64,000 nt of DNA from Chlorogloeopsis fritschii PCC 6912 (GCF_000317285.1 NZ_AJLN01000134.1:1-64000); one strand, 5' to 3'; counted from the first letter of the stretch, positions 53,698 through 63,717 are shown. Translations and numbers: made by a program. The notes: a model not told the origin generated them from the sequence alone.

Positions 53698-54270
53698 ATG
53701 AGCAGTATTTATCCACCCTTAGAAACCGAACGTCTCATTCTCCGAGAGTTTGTAGAGTCAGATTGGCAGGCAGTGCATATCTACGCCTCCGATCCAGCTG
53801 TTGTACGTTATCTACCATTTGGCCCCAATACAGAAGAAGATACCAAAAATTTTTTGCAAGCAGAGGTAAAAATGCGACGAAAAAAATTGCGTCAGCATTT
53901 TGCTTTTGCAGTTACTTTAAAAGCAAACAAACAAGTCATTGGCTCCTGTCGCATTTCCATCACCAACCTAGACAAGCGAGAAGCCTCGATCGGATTCTGC
54001 TTGGCTAAGGAATTCTGGGGAAAAGGATATGCAACCGAATTGGGAAGCAAGCTTCTAGAATTTGGCTTTAAGCAATTAAATTTACATCGAATTTTTGCAA
54101 TCTGCGATCCGCAAAACAAAGCCTCGATGAGAGTTTTAATAAAAATTTGTATGCGTCAAGAAGGATATCTGCGAGAGTATGAATTAATTAAAGGTCAATG
54201 GCGAGATGCTTTATTATTTGCCATTTTGGAGCGGGAATTGATGCAGATACAATTTCTTAGTATTGCGTAA
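53698..54270 (+). CDS. GNAT acetyltransferase (RimJ/RimL type)
   Basis: This 190-residue acetyltransferase has LETERLILREF at the N-terminus and the acetyl-CoA-binding segment EFWGKGYATELGSKLLEF, then LHRIFAICDPQNKASMRVL. It is of the kind that acetylates N-terminal amines of ribosomal proteins or small amines. The substrate is unknown. It is monocistronic and convergent with the following gene. Confidence 0.85.
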   Translation: MSSIYPPLETERLILREFVESDWQAVHIYASDPAVVRYLPFGPNTEEDTKNFLQAEVKMRRKKLRQHFAFAVTLKANKQVIGSCRISITNLDKREASIGFCLAKEFWGKGYATELGSKLLEFGFKQLNLHRIFAICDPQNKASMRVLIKICMRQEGYLREYELIKGQWRDALLFAILERELMQIQFLSIA

Positions 54271-54290
54271 GTTGGTTGCAGAAAAGTAGT

Positions 54291-54932
54291 TTAATTAGTA
54301 GGTGCGATCGCCTGACCAATACGCTTCAGAATTTGTAAAATTTCGTATAGTTCTCTTTTTGATGTAAACAGTGCAAAAACCCTTGACAAGTCGTATTGAG
54401 GAGTTTCTGTTTGTGTCAATTTAATAAATAAAACATCATCGCCATTAGTCACCATGCCAAACACAGGTTTATCGGAGTTAGGGTTAGCCATCAAATAAGC
54501 TAGTGCTTGTGGTAAAGCCGTCCAAACTGAAAGCGTCGTTTTTTTGGACTCCAATACCATAACCCAAAACTGATTTTGCAGCACCAATACGTCAATCCGT
54601 CCGCGCAGTACCTCCTCTCCATCATTCAGCACCAGATCTACCGATGATTCCGCCTTGATTCTAAAAGGAGGATCGTAAAATCCTGCCAGTGCTAGCAAGG
54701 GAGATACTACTAACAACATCACAGTCCCTTCTAATAAATCACCTTCGCCACGGTGATAGAGATACCTGCGCCGCAGAACATCTAAAGAAGCTTTTTCAGC
54801 TTCCGTAATTTCCGGTAAATCTTCAAACCATTCTGTAAAAAATTGCTCGTCTTCAATCCGAACTAGACCAAATCGGGTTTCGGCATCCGTTAAACTGGTA
54901 ATCGCTTCTGTAATTGCTGCTGCCTGTGTCAT
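54291..54932 (-). CDS. PD-(D/E)XK-like nuclease domain protein (type I restriction R-like)
   Basis: This protein of about 213 residues has a nuclease-like core: D114 in GRIDVLVL and E128-S-K130 in VLESKK, the D...ExK arrangement of the restriction-endonuclease fold. The start MTQAAAITEAI at 54932 is preferred. The opening LVRIEDEQFFTEWFEDLP is a typical cyanobacterial small protein annotated as restriction-subunit-R-like. There is no helicase or methylase alongside, so it is not a complete restriction system. Confidence 0.7.
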   Translation of the reverse strand: MTQAAAITEAITSLTDAETRFGLVRIEDEQFFTEWFEDLPEITEAEKASLDVLRRRYLYHRGEGDLLEGTVMLLVVSPLLALAGFYDPPFRIKAESSVDLVLNDGEEVLRGRIDVLVLQNQFWVMVLESKKTTLSVWTALPQALAYLMANPNSDKPVFGMVTNGDDVLFIKLTQTETPQYDLSRVFALFTSKRELYEILQILKRIGQAIAPTN

Positions 54933-55162
54933 CGCGTCTTTACCTTCCTGTTTCTTTTTGCCCGTTACTTTTTCAGGAAGAATCGCAACGGCTAACGTCA
55001 ACCTCTTACGAGGTCAATATAATCATGACACAACTGCAAGGGGCGATCGTAGTTTTACCAGACAACCAAGCGATCGCGGGTGAGGCGATCGCATCTAAGG
55101 TTTAAGATAGGCAGAATAACTTTTCTCCCCAAAAATTGTAACGATGTAAATCACACAACTCT

Positions 55163-57649
55163 CTAAACCAACACAGGTTTAAGCATCTCTTGTGCGGAAA
55201 TATCCGATTTTCCTTGCTGATATTCCTCCAGCGTAAACGCATCTACCTGAATAGCATCATTGCGAGCAATCTCTGCCTCACGCAAAAGTTCAGCCTCTTG
55301 GGAACTAATTACTCCCGCCTCTAGTGCTGCTGCAATTAGGCGTTCGGGTTTTTGCTGCGGTAGCTTACCAGCATGGCTGGCTGCTTTGATGGTTTTGAGA
55401 ATTGACTCGGCTTGGGATGACAACATAAAAGCGTGTTCCAAACGTCCCAATGCTTCATCCACAGAGGTAGGAATATATATACCTGCGGTGAGCCTATCGC
55501 GGCGCTGCCCTATAGTCTGAAGGCTGCGGGCAACTTCACTGCCAAGTTGATCGGAGGGCATGGTGCCAATGGGATTTAGTCGCCACCACCAACTAATCGG
55601 CCCTTGGAATAAGCTACCGAGTACAGGTATGGGCATATTATTGAAAATACCCTCGAATCCCTGCTGAATTTGAGCAAAGGTATATTGCATTGCCCAGTCA
55701 ACAAAGGGCAAGTCTTCTGATAACGAACCTTCCGCCTCGAACCGACGCAGGGTTGCTGTTCCTAAATACATCCACGACAGAATATCAGCAAACCTTCCAG
55801 TCAGCTTTTCTCGCCGCTTCAGCGTGCCACCAAAACAGAACAAGGCAACATCAGTGAGGAAAGCAAAGGTAGCAGATGCCCACTCTAGTTTGCGGTAATA
55901 TTTAGCTGTCGCTCCTTTGACGGGAGAACTAGCCAAATATCCACGGGAAATACTGAGGAGAACAGCACGAAAAGCATTACGTATAGTTAGCCCGATGTGA
56001 TTCCAGAATACTTGGTCAAAAGCATTTACATCAGACTGATTGAGAGCGGTAATTTCTGAATATACATAGGGGTGACAGCGAATCGCTCCCTGACCGAAAA
56101 TCATCATTGTGCGGGTGAGGATATTTGCTCCTTCGACGGTAATAGAAATTGGTGTTGCTGTATAAATATTTGCCAATAGATTTCTCGGCCCGCGACAAAT
56201 TCCCGCGCCTCCTTGAATGTCCATGCCGTCATTGATAATTTTGCGAGACAGTTCTGTTAGGTTATACTTGGCGATCGCCGAAATTACTGCTGGCTGTTCG
56301 CCTTTGTCTACCGCACCACAGGTATAGGTGCGAGCCGCTTCCATCAGATATGTTAAACCGCCAATCCGCGCTAAAGGTTCTTCTACGCCTTCAAAACGAC
56401 CAATCGGTAAACCAAACTGTTGCCGCACTACTGAATGAGCGCCTGTCACCCTTGCTACTAGTTTGGCAACTCCTGCACAGCTAGCCGGGAAGCTGATGCC
56501 TCGACCTGCTGCCAAGGATTGCATGAGCATCTTCCAGCCCTGTCCTGCCTGTTCCACACCGCCAATAATTTGGTCTATAGGAATGACTACATCATGTCCT
56601 TCTGTAGGTGAATTGTAAAAAGGCACACCCATCGGATCGTGACGCTTTCCGAGAACAACACCAGGCGTATCAGTATGAATTAAGGCGCAGGTAATACCTA
56701 CATCTTCCCCCTTACCTAAAAGATTGTTGGGATCTCGCAGTCTAAAAGCCAGCCCCAACAGAGTAGCGATCGCACCCAAAGTAATGTATCTTTTTTTCCA
56801 GTTCAATCGCAGATAAAGCTTGCCATCTTCACTCTTAAACACCACCCCTTCAGACTTGATACTTGCCGCATCCGAACCCGCATTCGGTTCAGTCAAGGCA
56901 AAACAGGGAATTTCTTCTCCCCTAGCTAGGCGTGGCAAATAATGATTTTTCTGTTCGGGTGTACCGTAACGCAATAATAATTTAGCAGGCCCCAAGGAGT
57001 TTGTTACACCAACGGTAGCGATATGAGTAAAAGAACGGGATGCCAACTTTGTCATCACATTACTGTAGGCGAAGTTGGAAAAGCCCAAACCACCGTACTC
57101 TTTCGGAATCATCATTCCCAAGAAGCGCTCTTGTTTGAGATAGTCCCAAACTTCAGGTGGTAAATCCTTGCGGCGATAAATTTCCCAATCGCTTACCATC
57201 TGACAAACTTGTTCAACCGGCCCATCCAGAAATGCTTGTAATTCTGGTGTAATTTGAGGATAGGGTTCGCTTCTAATTCTTTGGAAATCAGGCTTACCAG
57301 AAAAGAACTCGCCATCCACCCAAACATTTCCCGCTTCAATTGCTGCCCGCTCAGTATCAGAAATTTTCGGTAATATATTGAATGCTTTTATACCTTGAAT
57401 TAATGGAGATGTGAGGAGCGATCGCCTCAGAATTGGCACATTCAAAATCGCAATTACTACACCAAACAATACCCAAACCCAAACAGGTGCTTGCCATGCT
57501 GCCAACACTACCGCAAAATAGAGCGACCACATCCACAACGGAACACCGATGTAGCCCAGTAAAAGTAATAAAATAGACGCGGTGACGCGGAGAAACAAAG
57601 ACGCGGGGAAGGATTGTAGGTAATCTGGTACAAGGAAAAGAAGAATCAT
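55163..57649 (-). CDS. fadE: membrane-anchored acyl-CoA dehydrogenase
   Basis: This 828-residue FadE-type dehydrogenase introduces the trans-2 double bond in acyl-CoA, passing electrons to FAD. The N-terminus has about two transmembrane segments (25-75), as in E. coli FadE. The family motif ALTEPNAGSDAAS (251-263), the GRGISFPASCAGVAK region and the C-terminal helical domain are present. It is far larger than B. subtilis FadE. Residues about 14-26 are encoded by GACGCGG-type tandem repeat (57575-57612). Last gene of the beta-oxidation cassette, 124 bp after fadA. Confidence 0.9.
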   Translation of the reverse strand: MILLFLVPDYLQSFPASLFLRVTASILLLLLGYIGVPLWMWSLYFAVVLAAWQAPVWVWVLFGVVIAILNVPILRRSLLTSPLIQGIKAFNILPKISDTERAAIEAGNVWVDGEFFSGKPDFQRIRSEPYPQITPELQAFLDGPVEQVCQMVSDWEIYRRKDLPPEVWDYLKQERFLGMMIPKEYGGLGFSNFAYSNVMTKLASRSFTHIATVGVTNSLGPAKLLLRYGTPEQKNHYLPRLARGEEIPCFALTEPNAGSDAASIKSEGVVFKSEDGKLYLRLNWKKRYITLGAIATLLGLAFRLRDPNNLLGKGEDVGITCALIHTDTPGVVLGKRHDPMGVPFYNSPTEGHDVVIPIDQIIGGVEQAGQGWKMLMQSLAAGRGISFPASCAGVAKLVARVTGAHSVVRQQFGLPIGRFEGVEEPLARIGGLTYLMEAARTYTCGAVDKGEQPAVISAIAKYNLTELSRKIINDGMDIQGGAGICRGPRNLLANIYTATPISITVEGANILTRTMMIFGQGAIRCHPYVYSEITALNQSDVNAFDQVFWNHIGLTIRNAFRAVLLSISRGYLASSPVKGATAKYYRKLEWASATFAFLTDVALFCFGGTLKRREKLTGRFADILSWMYLGTATLRRFEAEGSLSEDLPFVDWAMQYTFAQIQQGFEGIFNNMPIPVLGSLFQGPISWWWRLNPIGTMPSDQLGSEVARSLQTIGQRRDRLTAGIYIPTSVDEALGRLEHAFMLSSQAESILKTIKAASHAGKLPQQKPERLIAAALEAGVISSQEAELLREAEIARNDAIQVDAFTLEEYQQGKSDISAQEMLKPVLV
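57575..57612. repeat. GACGCGG tandem repeat inside fadE
   Basis: Units GACGCGGTGACGCGG and AAAGACGCGGGG encode the residues SFPASLFLRVTAS near the N-terminus. Similar DNA lies before the alkyltransferase-like gene at 25.74 kb. Confidence 0.6.
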
Positions 57650-57773
57650 AGCTTTATCCCAACTCGTTTCGTAGGCAGGTAAATACAGTGATTAAGGCTG
57701 ACACGGTGAGTTTAAAGTACACAGGGATGCAGTGATATCTTCCCTCACCGCGTCCCACTGTCTCCGCGTCTTC

Positions 57774-58964
57774 CTAAACCCTGTGAGATGACAAATTCTC
57801 AAACACCGCCGCTGCTCCCATTCCGCCACCAACGCACATCGTCACGAGTCCGTAACGAACACCGCGCCGTTTCATTTCGTGGAGGATAGTAGCTGTCAGC
57901 TTCGCACCCGTGCAACCCAAAGGATGGCCGAGAGCGATCGCGCCACCATTTACATTTACAATTTCCTGATTCAAACCAAGTTTGTGAATTACGGCTAAAC
58001 TTTGGGCGGCAAAGGCTTCATTGAGTTCAATCAATCCGATATCATCTAAAGTTAAACCCACCTGCTTCAGCACCTTTGGCACTGCTTCCACAGGGCCGAT
58101 ACCCATGATTTCTGGAGCTACACCAGCCACCGCATACCCTAACATTCGTCCCAGGGGCTGGATGCCGAGTTCCTTGACCATGCGATCGCTCATCAGCACC
58201 GTTGCCGCCGCACCATCTGACATTTGCGAAGAAGTACCAGCCGTAACTGTGCCACCAATACGAAACGCAGGTTGCAACTTAGCTAGAGCTGCCAAGCTGG
58301 TATCGGGACGCGGCCCTTCATCGACCTGGAAAACCTTCTCTACCAACTGCGTTTTGCCATCTATGTATAAAGTTTCTCGTACTTGTAGAGGCACAATTTC
58401 TTCAGCAAACCGATTTTGTCCAATTGCAGCTAAGGCTTTTTGATGCGATCGCAAGGCAAAGGCATCTTGATCCTCACGGGAAATGTGGTACTGCTGTGCC
58501 ACGTTTTCTGCCGTAATGCCCATCGTCGAGTAGGCTTGAGGATTTTCTGCCATCATCTCCGGGTTAGGAGCTAAATAATGGCCTCCCATCGGAATCAAGC
58601 TCATGGACTCGGCTCCACCCGCAACCATCACGTCTGCTTGCCCTGTCATAATCGCCTGGTTTGCCATCGCAATGGTTTGGAGTCCGGAGGCGCAGAAGCG
58701 GTTAACCGTGCTACCTGGTACAGAATCCGGTAAGCCTGCTCGCTGGGCTATAACTCGCCCCAAATTAAATCCTTGTTCAGCTTCCGGAAAAGCACAGCCA
58801 AAGATGACATCATCAATGCGATCTGGATCGAGACCTTTTACTTGTTCAATAGCGGCTTTAGTTGCAACTGCTCCCATATCATCAGAGCGCATATTACGTA
58901 GCGTGCCGCGTGGGGCTTTGCCAACAGCAGTCCGGACACTACTTACAATGTAGGCTTCTTTCAT
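57774..58964 (-). CDS. fadA: acetyl-CoA C-acyltransferase (3-ketoacyl-CoA thiolase)
   Basis: This 396-residue thiolase cleaves 3-ketoacyl-CoA to acetyl-CoA and a shortened acyl-CoA. The nucleophile is C91 in NRFCASGLQ, the catalytic His is in [15 protein letters not shown] and the second Cys is in [11 protein letters not shown]. The sequence is of the FadA/degradative type. It lies between fadN and fadE on the same strand. Repeat-rich gaps of 207 and 124 bp suggest the cassette may not be one tight operon. Confidence 0.93.
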   Translation of the reverse strand: MKEAYIVSSVRTAVGKAPRGTLRNMRSDDMGAVATKAAIEQVKGLDPDRIDDVIFGCAFPEAEQGFNLGRVIAQRAGLPDSVPGSTVNRFCASGLQTIAMANQAIMTGQADVMVAGGAESMSLIPMGGHYLAPNPEMMAENPQAYSTMGITAENVAQQYHISREDQDAFALRSHQKALAAIGQNRFAEEIVPLQVRETLYIDGKTQLVEKVFQVDEGPRPDTSLAALAKLQPAFRIGGTVTAGTSSQMSDGAAATVLMSDRMVKELGIQPLGRMLGYAVAGVAPEIMGIGPVEAVPKVLKQVGLTLDDIGLIELNEAFAAQSLAVIHKLGLNQEIVNVNGGAIALGHPLGCTGAKLTATILHEMKRRGVRYGLVTMCVGGGMGAAAVFENLSSHRV

Positions 58965-59171
58965 GTTTCCTCACCAAGTTTTGAATATTTTTAGGGATAT
59001 GAACCACAAAGGACACAAAGGACACAAAGAATTCTCACTTTGCGGCGGACACTTGACTCAAGTCGGGAAACCCTTACTTTCGCTTATCCGCTACCTACTT
59101 CTATCCGCTCCGCGTCTACGGCAGTGTCCTCCTCTTTGCGCTCTTTGTGCTCTTTGTGGTTCGTTGTTATA
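58965..59171. repeat. repeat-filled gap between fadN and fadA
   Basis: The gap contains AGGACACAAAGGACACAAAG tandem units, an AAAGAGCGCAAAG/CTTTGTGCTCTTTG pair and GTCTACGGCAGTG-type repeat sequence. No gene is supported. Confidence 0.7.
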
Positions 59172-61505
59172 TTAATTTCGCAGCGGTTTCTTCGTCTTAA
59201 GCATATGCATAATCCGCTCTTGAGTCTTGGATTGCTGCAATAGTGGTAAAAACTTCTCTCGCTCCAGCTGCAATAGGTAATCTTCATCAACTAAAGCAGG
59301 TGCAGTTAATTCCCCACCAGTCATGACATAGGCTAGGTTTTCAGCGAGATAGCGATCGTATTCACTGATGAAACCTCCTTGCTGCATGATGTAGGCAGCT
59401 TGTTCCAGCATTGCCTGCGCCGGACGCCCCAGCACCATAATTGCGTTGCGATTTGGGGGTGGCGTGTAGCCTGTTTTTTCCAGACACACCACTTCTTGTT
59501 TGGCAACATCCAACCGCCGATCTGCATTCATCACAATTTTGGTTTTGGGTGAGAGGAAACCCAATTCCTGCGCTTCGTAAGCACTATTAGAAACTTTTGC
59601 CATGCCAACGGTTTCAAAAGCTTGGCGTAAGAAAGGCTGAATATGTTGGGGTGATTCGCTTGCTGCCCGCTCGGCTGCCCAAGTCACCATCCGCATAATA
59701 CCACCTGCGCCCGGAATCAGACCGACGCTGAGTTCTACTAACCCAATATAGGATTCGGCTGCTGCAACAACGTGCGGACAAGCCATTACTAACTCACAGC
59801 CACCTCCCAAAGCGCGTCCAACAACCGCGGCAACAATGGGTTTGGGGAAATATTGAATCCGTTGTAGCAGTGACTGATACTTGACGATGAGGTTGGCGAT
59901 CGCTTGGAAATTTCCCGTCTGTGCCAGCATTCCCATTTCTGCCAAATTTGCCCCAGCAGAGAAATTCGCGCTGTCGTTGCCAATTACCAATCCTCGAAAT
60001 TCGCTATTTTCAAGGAGATCTAGCACCTCATTGAAGCCATTTACCACCTGCAAGCTTAAGGTATTACCTTTAGAGCGAAACTCGTACAAAACTACCCCAT
60101 CTCCCAAATCCAGCAACGCCGCCTCTGAATTTTGCCACAGCGTCCTTTCTGGATCTGCTTTTAACGCCGTCAAGTTAATTTCATCAACTTTACCTGTCTG
60201 TGAAATTACACCTTCATAGAAAACAGATTCCCTTCTGCCTTCTGCCTTCTGCCTTCTGCCTTTCTCCTCCACCCACTCCGGCACCGGAATACTAGCAGCT
60301 TTCATATCTGCCAGCACAGTTTCAAATCCAAGCGCATCCCAAATTTCAAAGGGGCCAAGTTCCCAGCCAAATCCCCAGCGCATAGCCTTATCAATATCGG
60401 CAGGACTGTCAGCAATTTCGGGAATGCGACGAGCACTGTATGCCAAAATATTTAAGGTTAATTGCCGGAAGAAATCACCTGCACGACCAGGATGTTGATA
60501 GAGAATGTGTAGGCGTTTCTTTAAATCGTGAATTTGACTGAGTGCCTCAATATCCCCCAAGTTCATAGGTTTAGCTGGTTCATAAGCCAATGTTCCTGGA
60601 TTGATAGAGAGAATTTCTTTGCCTTGCTTCTTGTAAAATCCTTGACCTGTTTTTACACCTAATGACCCTGTTTCTACTAGTTTGCGCAGTAGCTGGGGAA
60701 CGCGAAAAATCTCACGGCTTTCATCTTGGGGAATCGCTGGATAGAGGTTTTCTGCTACATACAACAGTGTATCTAATCCTACTAAGTCCGCAGTCCGGAA
60801 TGTTGCTGACTTTGGTCGTCCCACCAGCGTTCCCGTGAGAGTATCAATTTCTTCAATGGTGTATCCCTGCTCGGTCAATGCCCGCAAACCCAGCATTGTT
60901 ACATACATCCCAATGCGATTGGCAATAAAATTAGGAGTATCTTTTGCTACTACTACTCCTTTGCCTAGATATAGTTCGCCAAACCACTGCATCCTGTTTA
61001 TTACTTCGGTTGCAGTATTTTTTGTTGGAATAAGTTCAAGTAATTTCAGATAGCGTGGAGGGTTAAAAAAGTGAGTTCCTAAAAACCTTTTGTGGAAAGA
61101 TTCAGAGCGTCCTTGAGCAATTGCGTTGATAGGCAATCCACTAGTATTTGTAGACACGACTGTATCATCCCGAATAACTTCTTCAACCCGTGCCATCAAC
61201 TGCTGCTTGATAGCCAGATTTTCTACCACCGCTTCAATTACCCAATCAACATCAGCAATCCTGTGAAAATGCTCGTCAAAATTGCCCAGAATTACCCGAC
61301 GGGCAGTTTTTTCTGTAAAGAAGATTGGTGGAGACTGTTTTAAAGCTTTTTTGAATGCTGATTCGACTATTTCGTTTTTATTGCTGGTTTTGGCAGGAAT
61401 ATCTAATAAATGTACAGTCAATCCTGCATTAGCGAGATGAGCGGCAATTTGGGTTCCCATTATCCCCGCACCGAGAACGGCAGCTGTGCGGAACGGCTTA
61501 AACAT
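59172..61505 (-). CDS. fadN: 3-hydroxyacyl-CoA dehydrogenase/enoyl-CoA hydratase (FadN-type)
   Basis: This 777-residue bifunctional beta-oxidation enzyme has the NAD-binding dehydrogenase first (GAGIMG at 12-17). Its THFFNPPRYLKLLEL and C-terminal 3HCDH regions follow. The crotonase domain (about 440-690, including ALGGGCELVMACPHVVA and GLIPGAGGIMRM) comes second. This is the order of B. subtilis FadN, the reverse of E. coli FadB. Residues about 415-427 (GRRQKAEGRRES) come from CCTTCTG heptamers at 60231-60258. It starts 16 bp after fadD. Confidence 0.92.
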   Translation of the reverse strand: MFKPFRTAAVLGAGIMGTQIAAHLANAGLTVHLLDIPAKTSNKNEIVESAFKKALKQSPPIFFTEKTARRVILGNFDEHFHRIADVDWVIEAVVENLAIKQQLMARVEEVIRDDTVVSTNTSGLPINAIAQGRSESFHKRFLGTHFFNPPRYLKLLELIPTKNTATEVINRMQWFGELYLGKGVVVAKDTPNFIANRIGMYVTMLGLRALTEQGYTIEEIDTLTGTLVGRPKSATFRTADLVGLDTLLYVAENLYPAIPQDESREIFRVPQLLRKLVETGSLGVKTGQGFYKKQGKEILSINPGTLAYEPAKPMNLGDIEALSQIHDLKKRLHILYQHPGRAGDFFRQLTLNILAYSARRIPEIADSPADIDKAMRWGFGWELGPFEIWDALGFETVLADMKAASIPVPEWVEEKGRRQKAEGRRESVFYEGVISQTGKVDEINLTALKADPERTLWQNSEAALLDLGDGVVLYEFRSKGNTLSLQVVNGFNEVLDLLENSEFRGLVIGNDSANFSAGANLAEMGMLAQTGNFQAIANLIVKYQSLLQRIQYFPKPIVAAVVGRALGGGCELVMACPHVVAAAESYIGLVELSVGLIPGAGGIMRMVTWAAERAASESPQHIQPFLRQAFETVGMAKVSNSAYEAQELGFLSPKTKIVMNADRRLDVAKQEVVCLEKTGYTPPPNRNAIMVLGRPAQAMLEQAAYIMQQGGFISEYDRYLAENLAYVMTGGELTAPALVDEDYLLQLEREKFLPLLQQSKTQERIMHMLKTKKPLRN
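60231..60260. repeat. (CCTTCTG)4 heptamer repeat inside fadN
   Basis: Four perfect CCTTCTG units and a partial fifth are read in frame, adding a charged stretch between the two enzyme domains. Confidence 0.85.
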
Positions 61506-61521
61506 AGTTCCTAAACCCTCC

Positions 61522-63717
61522 TTATAAAGTTAGAGATTGCGCGAATGCGGGGCATGAAGGCTGAGGTATAGAAGGACAGGAAGATAAAAGGTTATCCTGT
61601 TCGTCTGTATTCCCTGTTTTGGCATCTTCGTGTCTTGGCGTGCCCGTGTCTACCTTCCGGGAAGTCGCTGGCGCGTCTTCATAGATGGCATCAATTTCTT
61701 TGGCAAAAGTTTCCACTACTTTTGCGCGTTGTACTTGTTGATTGGGTGCAAGCAACCCATTTTCAACTGTGAGGGTAGCATTAATGAGCTGGAATCGCTT
61801 CACAGTTGACCAGTAAGGTAAATGACAGTTAGCTTCCTCAACCAATGCCTTATAGATGGCGATGATACATGGATGGTTGAGCAACGCATCTGGTGGTAAA
61901 TCTATGCCAATGGTGAGAGCGTAGGAATGCAGGTTATCTAGATTGGGGAAAATTAGCATGGCACAGAATTTACGCTCTGCTCCAACAGCAACTGCTTTGG
62001 CAACTAGAGGAGATTGTTCTAGCTTGGTTTCAATTGGTTGTGGTGTGACGTATTTGCCTGTAGAGAGTTTGAATCGGCTTTTCTTGAGTCCAGTAATCTT
62101 GAGAAAACCATCGGCTGTAAACTCTCCTAAGTCACCTGTGTGCAACCAACCGTCTGCATCAATCAGTTGTTGGGTGGCTTCAGGGTTGTTGTAGTAGCCT
62201 TGAGTGATGTAAGGACTTCTGGTGAGGATTTCTCCATCATCGGCGATCGCTATCTCCACTCCCGCTAAAGGCACACCTACTGTTCCGGCACGATTGAATC
62301 TTCCCCGGTTGCTGGTAACAGCAGAGCTTGTCTCGGTTAAACCATAACCTTGCAGAATTGTCACTCCTGCTGCGGTAAACAAGTTCGCTATCTCTGCTTT
62401 TAAGGCAGCACCCCCACAAATTAAGTATTTGATCCGACCTCCAAATATCAGTCGCCATTGCCAGAACACCAGCTTATCTGCCAGCTTCATCATCAAGGCA
62501 TATCTTCCTCTTGGTGGCTTTCCTATCTCGTACTGTTTGGCAAGGTTCAGCGCCCAATTATAGATGCGCTCTTGAAATGCCATCTCACGCCATCCATATG
62601 CAGAGACAGAAATACGTAAAGGTGGGAACTTCCAACGCAGGGAAGATAAACGAAATCTCTGCATTTTTGACTGTTCCCTACGCAGCATCTGAGTCGCAAA
62701 AGTGAGGATGCGCGACAGCACGTTATGCTTAACTTCAGTTTGTGTTGACAACTTGGTTCGCCTAGTCCCTTCTTCCAGAATCTTGTTGTAAACTCTCTCC
62801 AATAAAAGTGGCACCGTTGCGAATAACGTTGGTTGCACTTCTTTGAAATGTTTGATTACCCGGTTAGGAGTAGTCAGGTAAATGCTATGCCCATAGCTAA
62901 TATGACCGTATAAAAAGACGCGGGCAAAAACGTGTGTCAAGGGCAGATACGATAGTGTGACCTCTTTTTCACCAAATTCTAGATCGGGAATACCACTAAA
63001 CATCGAGAGTGCATCGCCAGAAAGGTTTTCATGAGTCAGCATTACTCCCTGCGGCTCTCCCATCACTCCTGGTATATAAATAATAGTGGCTAGGTCATTC
63101 GCTGCTAGCTGGGAACGTAGTTGCTGTCGCTTGCTTTGTGAATTTAAAGCCTGTCCTTTGGCACGAAGTTCCCAGAGGGAAAAAACTGGGATGTGTTGGG
63201 GACATTTAGGGCATATTTGCTCTAGATTTTGATTCTGCTGCCAATCACTAGGAACATCGGCAACTATCACTGCCTTCAGGTGGGGTGTATCTCCCAAGTA
63301 AGGTATGATTTGAGAGAGCAAGTCTAAATTAGCAACAATCAGTACTTTGGCTTGTGAATGCCGCAAGATAAAAATAATGTTTTCGAGCGTTTGGGTAAGG
63401 TCAATCGGCACATCCACTAAACCAGCCAACAGACAACCCATATCAACTATGCAGAAGTTGACATTGCTGTGCATCAATAGGGCGACGGTATTGCCTTTCT
63501 CTCCCACCAGATCCAACAACGAGAGTGCTATTTCTTCAGCAGCGCTTTGAAATTCTTGATTGGATAGGGATTGCCAACCTTTTTCCATCCATTCGTTCAA
63601 GGCTTGAGGATTGAGATAGCGATCGCACGCTTCATCCAGTAACGAAGGCAATGTACGTCCCAATAAAATTTTCCCAGAGTTGGGAGGAGCTTTATAAGTC
63701 CGATCTGTCCATAACAT
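61522..63717 (-). CDS. fadD: long-chain acyl-CoA synthetase-like AMP-binding protein
   Basis: This 731-residue AMP-binding enzyme, placed first in the beta-oxidation cassette, would activate fatty acids to acyl-CoA. The A5 motif YGLTETSSAVTSN, HTGDLGEF and KLSTGKYVTPQPIE are intact. The ATP loop, usually YTSGTTGxPKG, reads YIPGVMGEPQG (214-224), so activity may be altered. The last 53 residues (from IYEDAPATSRKVD) are low in complexity and partly encoded by repeat DNA. The gene ends 16 bp before fadN. Confidence 0.85.
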   Translation of the reverse strand: MLWTDRTYKAPPNSGKILLGRTLPSLLDEACDRYLNPQALNEWMEKGWQSLSNQEFQSAAEEIALSLLDLVGEKGNTVALLMHSNVNFCIVDMGCLLAGLVDVPIDLTQTLENIIFILRHSQAKVLIVANLDLLSQIIPYLGDTPHLKAVIVADVPSDWQQNQNLEQICPKCPQHIPVFSLWELRAKGQALNSQSKRQQLRSQLAANDLATIIYIPGVMGEPQGVMLTHENLSGDALSMFSGIPDLEFGEKEVTLSYLPLTHVFARVFLYGHISYGHSIYLTTPNRVIKHFKEVQPTLFATVPLLLERVYNKILEEGTRRTKLSTQTEVKHNVLSRILTFATQMLRREQSKMQRFRLSSLRWKFPPLRISVSAYGWREMAFQERIYNWALNLAKQYEIGKPPRGRYALMMKLADKLVFWQWRLIFGGRIKYLICGGAALKAEIANLFTAAGVTILQGYGLTETSSAVTSNRGRFNRAGTVGVPLAGVEIAIADDGEILTRSPYITQGYYNNPEATQQLIDADGWLHTGDLGEFTADGFLKITGLKKSRFKLSTGKYVTPQPIETKLEQSPLVAKAVAVGAERKFCAMLIFPNLDNLHSYALTIGIDLPPDALLNHPCIIAIYKALVEEANCHLPYWSTVKRFQLINATLTVENGLLAPNQQVQRAKVVETFAKEIDAIYEDAPATSRKVDTGTPRHEDAKTGNTDEQDNLLSSCPSIPQPSCPAFAQSLTL

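Noticed and set aside
55025-55105. 26-codon frame MTQLQGAIVVLPDNQ...
   Set aside because: Made largely of HIP1 octamers (three in 81 bp); probably fortuitous.
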